13,191 bases of DNA from Clostridia bacterium (GTDB lineage: Bacteria > Bacillota > Clostridia > Christensenellales > UBA1242). Numbering within the stretch: the first letter of the stretch is position 1; each line of letters starts with the position of its first letter. This document shows, piece by piece, positions 1-7,223 of the stretch. The stretch covers positions 1 to 13,191 of the forward strand of contig JAFUJE010000112.1 in the NCBI GenBank assembly GCA_017473795.1. Direction: 5' to 3'. The notes under the pieces are model-generated. The model was not told where the DNA came from. It saw only the letters and a program-made list of their open reading frames with translations, and searched no databases. Made by a program: the position numbers and the translations under genes.

Positions 1-575
1 ACCCTTACGGCGCAACCAAGTTAATGATTGAAGATATTTTACGTGATTTGTGTCACGCTGATACGACTTGGACAGCTGTGATTTTGCGTTACTTTAATCC
101 AGTTGGCGCTCACCCGTCCGGCTTAATTGGGGAAAACCCACAAGGTATTCCGAATAATTTAACGCCGTATATTGCACAAGTTTTAACGGGTAAATTACCA
201 TACTTGCAAGTTTTTGGTGATGATTATCCGACACCTGATGGCACGGGAGTCCGTGATTACATACACGTGTGTGATTTGGCACAAGGACATTTGCAAGCCA
301 TTGCCAAGGTTAACCAAAGTGGAGTTTATACTTATAACTTGGGCACGGGGCATGGTTACAGTGTGCTTGATGTTTTACACGCTTTTGAAAGAGCGGCTGG
401 TCGTGAAATTCCGTACCAAATAAAACCACGTCGGGCAGGAGATATTGCGGAATGTTATGCTGACCCTCAACGTGCTGCGCAGGATTTAGACTGGCACGCT
501 GAACTTGACTTAGATGACATGGCACGTGACTTGTGGCGTTTTTACACACAAAATCCCAACGGTTATCATGCTTGA
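1..575 (+). CDS. galE: UDP-glucose 4-epimerase, C-terminal part (5' truncated by window edge)
   Basis: GalE interconverts UDP-glucose and UDP-galactose in the cytoplasm through a bound NAD, feeding the Leloir pathway and cell-surface glycans. The gene enters from the left edge and codons begin at base 3. The first residues read [10 protein letters not shown], which contains the catalytic Tyr-x-x-x-Lys pair of the extended short-chain dehydrogenase family (Tyr at 6-8, Lys at 18-20). The preceding partial codon fits the usual Asn. Further family landmarks follow: [16 protein letters not shown], the [10 protein letters not shown] stretch, [19 protein letters not shown] and the [13 protein letters not shown] segment. 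The ATG at 24 is internal, so the true start lies outside the window. The protein ends normally about 15 residues after the DLWRFY motif. The next gene starts 47 bp downstream behind its own promoter, with no terminator between them. The family assignment is very secure. Confidence 0.96.
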   Translation, partial: PYGATKLMIEDILRDLCHADTTWTAVILRYFNPVGAHPSGLIGENPQGIPNNLTPYIAQVLTGKLPYLQVFGDDYPTPDGTGVRDYIHVCDLAQGHLQAIAKVNQSGVYTYNLGTGHGYSVLDVLHAFERAAGREIPYQIKPRRAGDIAECYADPQRAAQDLDWHAELDLDDMARDLWRFYTQNPNGYHA

Positions 576-586
576 ACCACTGTTTG

Positions 587-616
587 TTGACAAAAAATGA
601 TTAAAAAGATTATACT
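587..616 (+). promoter_or_regulatory. Sigma-70-type promoter of the LtaS-type gene
   Basis: A consensus -35 TTGACA (587-592), an 18-nt spacer and a near-consensus -10 TATACT (611-616) are present. Only six bases (617-622) separate the -10 from the ATG at 623, so transcription should start on or within a base or two of the start codon. No Shine-Dalgarno sequence could fit in the transcript. The predicted mRNA is leaderless. Confidence 0.8.
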
Positions 617-622
617 CAAGTC

Positions 623-2773
623 ATGAAATTGCAACTCCACGATAACCCGCACGTTCCATTTTATAAGCGTATCAGTTATCTTTATATTCCGGCTGTGTTT
701 GTCATAACATCTGTTCTGATGGAATTGTTAATGTTTGCTTTAATGGGACTTGCTTTCCCTCGTGCTTACATTTTCAGTTTATCTATCGTTTTAGTTATCG
801 CCACAGTAGTTGCTTTGTTACCGCAAAAATGGTTGCAGACTACAGTTTGTTCGATTTTTGTCGGTGGTCAAGTTTTTGTAACAATTTCAAATATTATTTC
901 TTTTAATAAGTGTAATGAAATATTTTCTTTAGAAACGTTTAAGACTTTGGGTACTGCGTTTGGTGCTGCTGGAGCGGTTAGTTTAAATTTGTTCTTCTTA
1001 ATCTTTATTATTGGTTTATTAATTCTTTATATAACCGCAATCGTTTTAATTATGTGGTTTTGTCAATTACCCAAAGGTTATAGAACGTACCAATTTCGTG
1101 TGTTGTCATGCGGTGTTTTAGCCTTTGTCAGTTTATTTTCTTATAATTTTGCTTACGTTAGTTTACCCAATTATCAGCAAAGTGGTTACGTTAATAATTT
1201 AAGTAATCAGAAATTTGTTTATGATACGTTTAGCAACCGCATTGCCAATTTTCAAACGTTTGGTACTTATAGTTATTATTTAGATAATCTTGTTTCTTTA
1301 TTTGGTGGAAAATCTGAAGCGATTGAAATTATGTCATTAGAAATGTCGGAAGACTTTCAAGCAAATAAGTTTGCCCTGCATGCGGAAGAAGTACTTGGTG
1401 AGGGCTACAATTTAATTACAGTTTTAATGGAGACATTTGAACGTCAAGCTATTAATCCCATTACCATGCCAAATTTATATGAATTTATGCAGCAAAGTTG
1501 TACTGAGGTTAATGGCTATTACAGTATCGAACGTACATGCTTTACTGATTATCTTAATCAAACTGGTATGCATGTTTTAGGTAAGGAGTTTTGGAATAAT
1601 TACTCACATGTTCAAGCACCTAATACCTTAGCCAAAATTTTCGGTCGTAGTGAAAATGTTGATTACAAAATTGAAGCCTTCCATAGTACCGATGGAACTT
1701 GTTACAATCGTAATAATCTTTTTGTAAATACTATGGGTTTTGAGAAATTTAATAATTATTATACTTATGCTGAAAAAGATGAACGTTTTGCACAAGAATA
1801 TGCAATGAATAGTGATGAACTTTTGTTTACACGCAACTTAGAAGAAATTGCTCCGGCTGATCAAAATTTCTATAGTTACGTGCTTTCTGCTTCCACGCAT
1901 AGTATTAACAACAAAAAATACGATATGCGTGATTATTACGAAGCCGAATACGAATATATTGAAAAGGCTGCGAACTGGGAAGCTTTGGTCGCTTTGTATC
2001 CTGTGCTAGCATCAACCGACACGCTTAAAGTACGCACTGCCAAAGCATATCTTGCCGGGACCTACAGTTTTGATAAAGGTTTTGGTGCCTTAATCGATTA
2101 TTTAAAAGCTACTGATGATGAAGTACATCCGGGAAAAAAATTAATTGAAACTACCGCACTTGTTATGTTTGGTGATCATTATTATTATGCCAACCCCAGC
2201 ACTTTAAAAGTTGAAAAAAACGCACTTAGTTTGGCGGGTAACCGTTGTTCATTGATTGTTTATAATCCACGTGCCAAAGTAGCGCATGAAACTCTAGGCA
2301 TCATAACGCAAGCTGAAAATGCCTTATTGTCAACTCCTGATGATTGTGGCGAAACCTTGAACCGGTTTACTTCTACCATGGATATTTATCCGACAATTTG
2401 TAGTTTATTTGGTATTCAGACTGACCAACAATTAACGTATGGACGTAGTATTTTTGATGACTCGCCATCTATCGGTGTGGCATATCTAAGTGGCTATGTT
2501 TGGGGCGTTAATCCGGATAAAGGCTATATCGAAAACACTGACGCTGTCGATAATGTTAACGGTGGACCGCAAATTGATTGGCAGTTGTGGCGTACCTATG
2601 ATTTCGCCAACTACAATGGTATAACTTTAAATCAAACACAACTTGATAAAATTGCGCCAACCATTAACCGTGTCTTCGGGTCAATTTTTTTGAATTCTAA
2701 ATTATACGCCCAAGACGGGTTTGAAGATTTAGACAAAGCGTATTATCGTTTGGGAAGTTCAACAATAATTTGA
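623..2773 (+). CDS. LtaS-family phosphoglycerol transferase (lipoteichoic acid synthase type)
   Basis: This 716-residue membrane enzyme resembles LtaS, which moves glycerolphosphate from phosphatidylglycerol onto a growing polyglycerolphosphate chain outside the membrane. Five hydrophobic segments (about 18-45, 48-67, 73-94, 118-147 and 158-180) precede a linker and a sulfatase/alkaline-phosphatase-fold domain from about 262. The expected metal and catalytic residues can be placed: Glu270 in VLMETFE, candidate nucleophile Thr305 in SIERTCFTDY, His354 in EAFHSTDGTCYNR with Arg363, His426 in LSASTHS, and Asp518-His519 in VMFGDHYYY. The architecture matches LtaS, although the protein is somewhat longer (typical LtaS is about 600-650), partly through an insert around 430-500. 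The start is fixed by the promoter, which leaves no other ATG. The 3' end overlaps the convergent asparagine synthetase gene by 31 bp. The polymer made could differ from classical LTA; the family is clear, the exact product is not. Confidence 0.9.
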   Translation: MKLQLHDNPHVPFYKRISYLYIPAVFVITSVLMELLMFALMGLAFPRAYIFSLSIVLVIATVVALLPQKWLQTTVCSIFVGGQVFVTISNIISFNKCNEIFSLETFKTLGTAFGAAGAVSLNLFFLIFIIGLLILYITAIVLIMWFCQLPKGYRTYQFRVLSCGVLAFVSLFSYNFAYVSLPNYQQSGYVNNLSNQKFVYDTFSNRIANFQTFGTYSYYLDNLVSLFGGKSEAIEIMSLEMSEDFQANKFALHAEEVLGEGYNLITVLMETFERQAINPITMPNLYEFMQQSCTEVNGYYSIERTCFTDYLNQTGMHVLGKEFWNNYSHVQAPNTLAKIFGRSENVDYKIEAFHSTDGTCYNRNNLFVNTMGFEKFNNYYTYAEKDERFAQEYAMNSDELLFTRNLEEIAPADQNFYSYVLSASTHSINNKKYDMRDYYEAEYEYIEKAANWEALVALYPVLASTDTLKVRTAKAYLAGTYSFDKGFGALIDYLKATDDEVHPGKKLIETTALVMFGDHYYYANPSTLKVEKNALSLAGNRCSLIVYNPRAKVAHETLGIITQAENALLSTPDDCGETLNRFTSTMDIYPTICSLFGIQTDQQLTYGRSIFDDSPSIGVAYLSGYVWGVNPDKGYIENTDAVDNVNGGPQIDWQLWRTYDFANYNGITLNQTQLDKIAPTINRVFGSIFLNSKLYAQDGFEDLDKAYYRLGSSTII

Positions 2774-4548
2774 TATTCAACCAGCCACATTGCAATTTGA
2801 TAAATGAATGCTAAGTATTGTGGGCGTTGCATTAATTGACCAAACCAGGGGCGAGTGCTTTGTGGGGTATGGTCGTTCAAAACTTGATTTACGTAATTCA
2901 TGTCGACAATCTGCCAAACTGGGTGGTCTTCGTCGGCAAGCAGGGTGCGTATGCTTTGTTCAATAAGATTCGTGTAAACTGGGTCGACAGTTTTTGGGTA
3001 AGGACATTTCTTGCGGTTAATAACTTCGGCAGGTAATAAGTTGGCAACCGCCGCACGCAAAATTCCTTTTTCTTGTCCGCCGTAGTTTTTCATCTCCCAA
3101 GGAATGTTATACACGTACTGCACCAGTTTCAAGTCTGTAAACGGTATGCGAATATCTAAGTCGCAGTACGCCGACATACGGTCACCACGTTCCAAAAGAT
3201 TTAATCCAAACCAACGCATTGTCAAATAACTGTACGTTTTCATACGGCGGTCGGCCGGTGTGTCTGTTTTGGCTAAGGGGACTTCGGCTATGGCATTGGC
3301 AAAAGTTTGCGTCACAAAATCTTTAATTTTTAAGAGTGGACGCAAATGTTTCGCAATCGTATTTTCCCGAATTGATAAATCAATCGCCCACGGAAAAGTG
3401 TTTACTTTGGCAGTGTCGGCACGGTAAAACCAAGGATAGCCACAGAAAATTTCGTCTGCAAATTCACCACTGAAGCACACATCAACGTCCTGCTTTAATG
3501 CCCGACTGAACAATAACAGCGAACTGTCAATATCAGCCATAGACGGATAATCACGGGCAATCAAGGCTTCACGCAAGGTTTGGCAAAGGTCGCTTGAATT
3601 TAAAAGATGGTACTGGTGTTGGGTTGCATATTGTTTGGCGACTAAGTTGATATAGTAGTTATCACGGGTCGGTGAAAAGTCGGTCGGTTGAAAGTTTTCT
3701 TGGTTGCCAACGTAATCCACCGAAAACGTTTTTAAGTTGGGATTGTTTTGTGCGGCTAAGGCTGTAATCGTGCTGGAATCTAAACCACCGCTTAACATAA
3801 AACCGGTCCTTGCGTTTTGGGGAAGTTGGTTCTGTAAAGCATTACGCAACAGCGTTTTAACTTTTTTCATTGTGGTGGAACTGCTGTCTTGGTGGGGACG
3901 ACTAACTAATTTAAAATAAGTGGTGGAAGTAATTTTTCCGTTTTGCCAACAAAGATAGGCGCCGGGTTTAACTTCGTTAATGTTTTTGTAGACTGTTTTG
4001 CCGGGTGTACGGGCAGGGCAAACCCCGAATAATTCACGGAGTCCGTCTAAATTCACGCAAGGTAAAATTTGCGGGTGTAAAAATAGTGCTTTAATTTTAT
4101 CGGAGAAAGCCAGTCCGTCTTTTTGCACCGCATAAAATAAGGGCTTAATACCTAATGGGTCACGGACCAAGAATAAACGCTGGTTGTCAATTTCGTAAAG
4201 GGCGAAAGCAAAGTTCCCATTCAATTTGCGGAACATTTTGGTACCTTCCAACGCAAACAATTTCACAATGATTTCTGCATCGGTAGCTGTACGCAGTTTA
4301 ATGCCATTGGCATCAAGTTTTTTGCTTAAAGCCTTGGTATTATCTAAACGACCCTGATAAATGATGACGTATTTTTTGCCATGGTAAGTATGGCAGAGAT
4401 AATTACCGCCCAAAGCAACTTGAGCGTGGGTAAAAACTTGACAGCGGTGCGGATAGTTACTATTAAGAACTTGCTGCATTTTGTTGAGTATGTTTTTGGC
4501 TTGCTTTTTATTGTCGGCAAGATTAATTAATCCATTGATTGCACACAT
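2743..4548 (-). CDS. asnB: Asparagine synthetase, AsnB type, with altered glutaminase domain
   Basis: AsnB makes asparagine from aspartate and ATP using ammonia from glutamine. I start the 601-residue protein at 4548 because class II glutamine amidotransferases need an N-terminal Cys and the sequence there begins MCAINGL; an in-frame ATG at 4572 would bury the Cys. The glutaminase domain spans about 1-200 and the synthetase domain the rest. The synthetase side looks intact: PP-loop SGGLDSST (253-260), SGEFADEIFCGYPW (360 on), and a C-terminal RIPFTDLKLVQYV and KKCPYPKT region as in Clostridia-type enzymes. The glutaminase side is odd. The usual YNGE(L/I)YN motif reads YQGRLDN (64-70), the GH-x-RL arginine is missing near 47-51, and HRGPD has become HRCQV. 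Cys1 and the TDAE aspartate (90) remain. It may run on free ammonia or have changed role. No SD precedes the start. Confidence 0.87.
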   Translation of the reverse strand: MCAINGLINLADNKKQAKNILNKMQQVLNSNYPHRCQVFTHAQVALGGNYLCHTYHGKKYVIIYQGRLDNTKALSKKLDANGIKLRTATDAEIIVKLFALEGTKMFRKLNGNFAFALYEIDNQRLFLVRDPLGIKPLFYAVQKDGLAFSDKIKALFLHPQILPCVNLDGLRELFGVCPARTPGKTVYKNINEVKPGAYLCWQNGKITSTTYFKLVSRPHQDSSSTTMKKVKTLLRNALQNQLPQNARTGFMLSGGLDSSTITALAAQNNPNLKTFSVDYVGNQENFQPTDFSPTRDNYYINLVAKQYATQHQYHLLNSSDLCQTLREALIARDYPSMADIDSSLLLFSRALKQDVDVCFSGEFADEIFCGYPWFYRADTAKVNTFPWAIDLSIRENTIAKHLRPLLKIKDFVTQTFANAIAEVPLAKTDTPADRRMKTYSYLTMRWFGLNLLERGDRMSAYCDLDIRIPFTDLKLVQYVYNIPWEMKNYGGQEKGILRAAVANLLPAEVINRKKCPYPKTVDPVYTNLIEQSIRTLLADEDHPVWQIVDMNYVNQVLNDHTPQSTRPWFGQLMQRPQYLAFIYQIAMWLVEYQIIVELPKR

Positions 4549-4553
4549 ACGGC

Positions 4554-4559
4554 ATTCTA
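4554..4559 (-). promoter_or_regulatory. Candidate -10 element of asnB
   Basis: On the minus strand TAGAAT (5 of 6 to TATAAT) lies five bases before the chosen ATG at 4548. No good -35 is seen 16-19 nt upstream, and no Shine-Dalgarno is present. The spacing matches the leaderless pattern of the other first genes. It sits in the 76-bp gap between asnB and the divergent PHP gene. Confidence 0.45.
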
Positions 4560-4586
4560 TGAAGGCAGTCATAATTTTGTTATTGA

Positions 4587-4615
4587 TTGACCATGATAAG
4601 TGTGTTTGCTATAAT
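4587..4615 (+). promoter_or_regulatory. Sigma-70-type promoter of the PHP-whiA unit
   Basis: The -35 TTGACC (4587-4592), an exact 17-nt spacer and a perfect -10 TATAAT (4610-4615) are present. The ATG at 4625 follows after nine bases, so the predicted 5' leader is at most about three or four nucleotides, with no Shine-Dalgarno. This promoter also rules out the upstream in-frame ATG at 4481. Confidence 0.85.
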
Positions 4616-4624
4616 AAAAACATC

Positions 4625-5437
4625 ATGAAAGTTTACGGGGATTACCATACACATACGGTTGATAGTGACGGTGTTAATACAATTGATGAAAATATTGCGG
4701 CGGCAAAAAAACGTGGTTTGTCCGAAGTCGGTATAACGGACCATGCTCATTACCGTGTCCGTAATAAAAAGAAACGCATTGAAAACGCTTTAATGAATAA
4801 AGCACAAGTACAACGTTCGGCACAAAATGCGGGAATTAAAGCGTTTTATGGTGTTGAATGTAATGTTGTTGGTATGGACGGCGATATTGATATTGCCGGT
4901 GACGAACGTAAGTTATACGATTACTTAGTTTGTGGAATTCATATGTCCGTACAACCCAAAAAATTTTGGCAATTTTTCACTTATTATATCCCGAATATGT
5001 TTTGGTTTGTGATGCGTCAAATCGGCATTAACTGGACACCCAAAGGTTTAATTCGTAAAAATACTAAGGCTGTCATCAACGTGATTGAAAAAAATAATAT
5101 TGATATTTTATCGCATCCTGGTCGCTATTTCCGAGTAGATGTTATCGAAGTTGCTAAAGCTTGTATTGCCCGTGGCACAGCGATGGAATTAAACAATAAA
5201 AAAATTAGTTTCCGTCCTGTCGATTTTGAACGCATGGCGGCAATGGGGGCTAAGTTTGTCATTAATAGTGATGCACACAAAGCCGAAAACGTGGGACGCA
5301 TGGACCGTGTTGGTGCTTTCTTGCAGTTATGTGATTACGACCCAGAATGTATTTTAAATTTGGATCGTCCTTTTGTGCGACCAAAAGCCAAACTACTGGA
5401 TCAAATTGTGAAGGCGGTTCATGAAAAAAACTCCTGA
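4625..5437 (+). CDS. PHP-domain metal-dependent phosphoesterase
   Basis: This is a 270-residue cytosolic hydrolase of the polymerase-and-histidinol-phosphatase (PHP) fold, a TIM-barrel-like phosphoesterase with a multi-metal site. The metal ligands can be read in order: His8 and His10 in GDYHTHTVDSDG (Asp15 follows), Asp39-His40 in GITDHAHY, Glu78 in GVECNV, His106 in CGIHMS, His164 in LSHPGRY, and Asp216/His218 in INSDAH. All positions expected for an active enzyme are present. The substrate cannot be told from sequence; relatives include histidinol phosphatases and nucleotide or RNA phosphoesterases. The start at 4625 is set by the promoter and by the motif lying near the N terminus. In many Clostridia a PHP gene of this type lies beside rapZ, yvcK and whiA (known context). 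Here its 3' end overlaps a WhiA fragment gene by 17 bp, with rapZ and yvcK absent. Any role tied to that cluster is inference. Confidence 0.9.
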   Translation: MKVYGDYHTHTVDSDGVNTIDENIAAAKKRGLSEVGITDHAHYRVRNKKKRIENALMNKAQVQRSAQNAGIKAFYGVECNVVGMDGDIDIAGDERKLYDYLVCGIHMSVQPKKFWQFFTYYIPNMFWFVMRQIGINWTPKGLIRKNTKAVINVIEKNNIDILSHPGRYFRVDVIEVAKACIARGTAMELNNKKISFRPVDFERMAAMGAKFVINSDAHKAENVGRMDRVGAFLQLCDYDPECILNLDRPFVRPKAKLLDQIVKAVHEKNS

Positions 5438-5741
5438 CTTAACCAAATGCGATAAGATTATTATGGGCATCATTCGTAATAATGCTAACCGTGCGGCGAA
5501 CTGTGATTCGGGTAACATTGCGAAACAAGTTAAAGCCGCCAGTCACCAAATTACGTTAATTGAACAAATGAAAAAAGATGGGACCTTGCAAACGCTCAGT
5601 CCCAAATTACAAGAAACAGCCACCGTTCGAGTCGAAAATCCTGACGCTACTTACGAAGAATTGGCTGGCATTTTACACATTACCAAAAGTGGTGTTGTGA
5701 ATCGTTTACGCAAAATTATTCAGACACATAGTGCTCTTTAA
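5421..5741 (+). CDS. whiA: WhiA C-terminal domain protein (N-terminal domains absent)
   Basis: This 106-residue basic protein matches only the C-terminal portion of WhiA, a conserved Gram-positive DNA-binding protein linked to cell division. Normal WhiA is about 300-330 residues: LAGLIDADG-like domains followed by a helix-turn-helix. Visible WhiA signatures are NNANRAANCDSGNIAK (21-35), the QITLIEQM helix, LSPKLQETATVRVENPDATYEEL (in two pieces, 59-81), and the HTH end ITKSGVVNRLRKI (87-99). Nothing in its own frame or in the overlapping PHP gene supplies the missing N-terminal part. A purine-rich AAGGCGG about 5 nt before the ATG at 5421 supports the start, and translation is probably coupled to PHP, whose stop is 17 bp inside. 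The 3' end overlaps the convergent GlmU-like gene by 26 bp. It is an intact ORF, so more likely a functional short form than decay; a second gene for the N-terminal half elsewhere cannot be excluded. Confidence 0.8.
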   Translation: MKKTPDLTKCDKIIMGIIRNNANRAANCDSGNIAKQVKAASHQITLIEQMKKDGTLQTLSPKLQETATVRVENPDATYEELAGILHITKSGVVNRLRKIIQTHSAL

Positions 5742-6747
5742 CGGCTTGACGTGCTCGGGCAATACCCAAGGCGTTGGCCGGTACCAAATCCGTAATCACG
5801 GAGCCTGCCGCAATATAAGCCCGGGAACCAATCTGTAATGGTGCCACCAGACAAGAATTACTTCCTACGAAAGCGTTGTCACCAACTAAACAATTACTTT
5901 TGGTCTTGCCATTGTAATTGCAGAAGATTACGCCGCAACCAATATTACAGTTTTTGCCGATAGTGCTATCGCCCACGTAAGTCATATGAGCAACCTTACT
6001 GCCGTCACCGATACGGGAACGTTTAACTTCTACGTAATTACCAATTCGACATTCGTTGCCGATACTGCTGTGGGGACGTAAGTGAGCGTTAGGTCCAATT
6101 TGGCAGTTTTGTCCGATGACAGAATCTTCAATACGACAACCGTCGAGAATGGTTGTGTTCGCATGAATCGTAGTTTTTCCGCACAAATGCACATTAGGTT
6201 CTAAAGTTACACCAGCATGGATTTCAACATCGGCGTCAATATAAGTGTGTGCCGGGTCAATCATGATGACGCCATTTTTTAAATGCTGGTGGTTAATGCG
6301 TTCTTGCATCGTCTGGCGAATCTTAGCTAATTGTACATTGTTAAAAGCAACTTGGTAATTATCGGCTTTGGCGGAACGGTATTCGGTAACAGGGAAGTTC
6401 TCGCTCTCGTTGATTAAGTTGGTGTTAAAGACCCAACCCCGTGGTAACTTAATGGCGGGCACGTTTTTATGGAAACAGCAATCCACGGCGTCAAGAATAT
6501 CTTGCGTTGTTAATAAAGGCATATCCACGTAAGTCACCACGGTAAAGCCAGCGTTAGTCATGTTTTCTTTAAACAATGTCATCACATCGTCTTCCGGTGA
6601 GACGGTAATCATTTTACTCTTAAACGGTGTCGTAGTTTGTTTAATCCATTCTGGCATGGTACGTCCGCAGATTGGTTGGGTGAGCAAGTTTGTGTTTTGG
6701 TATTGGGCTAACGTTAAGATTAAGACAAAAATATTGTCACTTTGCAT
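5716..6747 (-). CDS. glmU: GlmU-like glucosamine-1-phosphate acetyltransferase with reduced N-terminal domain
   Basis: GlmU normally has an N-terminal uridylyltransferase domain and a C-terminal left-handed beta-helix that acetylates glucosamine-1-phosphate for peptidoglycan precursors. The helix half is complete here (about 160-343): IDPAHTYIDADVEI, hexapeptide repeats, Arg224 in AHLRPHSSIG, Lys242 in YVEVKRSRIG, catalytic His254 in VAHMTYVGD, the CNYNGKTK stretch (276-283) and the terminal ALGIARARQ. The linker VAFNNVQLAKIRQTMQERIN also matches GlmU. The first 130 residues are far shorter than the usual 230 and lack the nucleotide-binding LAAGxGTRM loop. Only weak echoes remain (ICGRTMPEWI at 26-35, YVDMPLLT at 73-80). 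Total length is 343 against about 450-460. The acetyltransferase is probably active; UTP transfer from this chain looks unlikely. GGAGG (6754-6758) sits 6 nt before the ATG, which overlaps the end of rplI by 11 bp, so the two are probably co-transcribed and translationally coupled. Confidence 0.85.
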   Translation of the reverse strand: MQSDNIFVLILTLAQYQNTNLLTQPICGRTMPEWIKQTTTPFKSKMITVSPEDDVMTLFKENMTNAGFTVVTYVDMPLLTTQDILDAVDCCFHKNVPAIKLPRGWVFNTNLINESENFPVTEYRSAKADNYQVAFNNVQLAKIRQTMQERINHQHLKNGVIMIDPAHTYIDADVEIHAGVTLEPNVHLCGKTTIHANTTILDGCRIEDSVIGQNCQIGPNAHLRPHSSIGNECRIGNYVEVKRSRIGDGSKVAHMTYVGDSTIGKNCNIGCGVIFCNYNGKTKSNCLVGDNAFVGSNSCLVAPLQIGSRAYIAAGSVITDLVPANALGIARARQAVKEHYVSE

Positions 6748-7189
6748 TTAGTTCCTCCACATGCACGGTTAAAGTACCCGTTAATTGATGATTGTACTTA
6801 ATGCTTACATTATATGTGCCCAAGGCTTTGATTGGTTCCGGTATCACCACTAAACGTTTGTCCAGTTTAATTCCTTTCTCGGCTAAAGCGTTGGCAATTT
6901 CGGTTGAAGTAATACTGCCAAACAATTTTTGGTTCGCACCGACTTTGCAACGTAACGTTATGGGTGTTTGTTTTAATTGCGCAATTTGGGCTTGAATCGC
7001 CGCAATCTCGGTTTGGTTTTTGTAAGCCTCGCTTTCGGCTTTGGCTTTCATGTCACTGCGGGTAGCGTTGTCTACCGGCTTGCCAATTTTATTTTTAATG
7101 ACAAAATTTTTAGCGTAACCATCGTTTAGGTTCACAATCTCTCCGGCTTTGCCGTGACCCTTTAAATCTTTTAATAAATATATTTGCAT
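6737..7189 (-). CDS. rplI: 50S ribosomal protein L9
   Basis: L9 is a two-domain protein of the large ribosomal subunit that binds 23S rRNA near the L1 stalk. At 150 residues it has the family's usual length. The N-terminal rRNA-binding domain shows the hallmark DLKGHGKAGEIVNLNDGYAKNF (in two parts, residues 8-29). A long charged helix (about 43-75) connects to the C-terminal domain, which holds GANQKLFGSITSTEIANAL. In many Bacillota rplI lies near rpsF/rpsR or a replicative helicase gene; here it is followed with an 11-bp overlap by the GlmU-like gene. The start is the only suitable ATG and gives the normal N terminus. No Shine-Dalgarno is present in the A/T-only bases before it, which suggests leaderless or AT-rich-leader initiation. 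It is divergent from the DUF1540 gene across 34 bp. Confidence 0.97.
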   Translation of the reverse strand: MQIYLLKDLKGHGKAGEIVNLNDGYAKNFVIKNKIGKPVDNATRSDMKAKAESEAYKNQTEIAAIQAQIAQLKQTPITLRCKVGANQKLFGSITSTEIANALAEKGIKLDKRLVVIPEPIKALGTYNVSIKYNHQLTGTLTVHVEELNAK

Positions 7190-7223
7190 ATTTTATTTTA
7201 TAATAATTCATAATAATTTCATA
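7190..7223. promoter_or_regulatory. Compact divergent promoter region between rplI and the DUF1540 gene
   Basis: This 34-bp gap is almost pure A/T. Leftward, TATTAT (7205-7200) lies 10 nt before the rplI ATG, with a weak TTCATT 17 nt further upstream over the neighbour's start codon. Rightward, CATAAT (7209-7214) lies nine bases before the ATG at 7224, with TTGCAT (7184-7189) over the rplI start codon, at a long 19-nt spacer. Neither gene has a Shine-Dalgarno. The exact elements are uncertain because AT-rich DNA offers many alternatives. Confidence 0.45.

Noticed and set aside
2836..3036. Plus-strand 66-codon ORF inside asnB
   Set aside because: Antisense shadow of conserved C-terminal asparagine synthetase sequence.
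4549..4572. Longer asnB start at 4572 (eight extra residues)
   Set aside because: It would bury the N-terminal Cys needed by class II amidotransferases and overlaps the TAGAAT -10 candidate.
4481..4624. Longer PHP gene start at 4481
   Set aside because: It would run through the asnB start region and through a near-perfect promoter; the metal-binding motif normally lies near the N terminus, as it does from 4625.
7199..7204. Perfect TATAAT on the plus strand in the rplI/DUF1540 gap
   Set aside because: No -35 at 16-18 nt, and it would leave a 19-nt gap to ATG with no SD; CATAAT at 7209-7214 fits the local pattern better.
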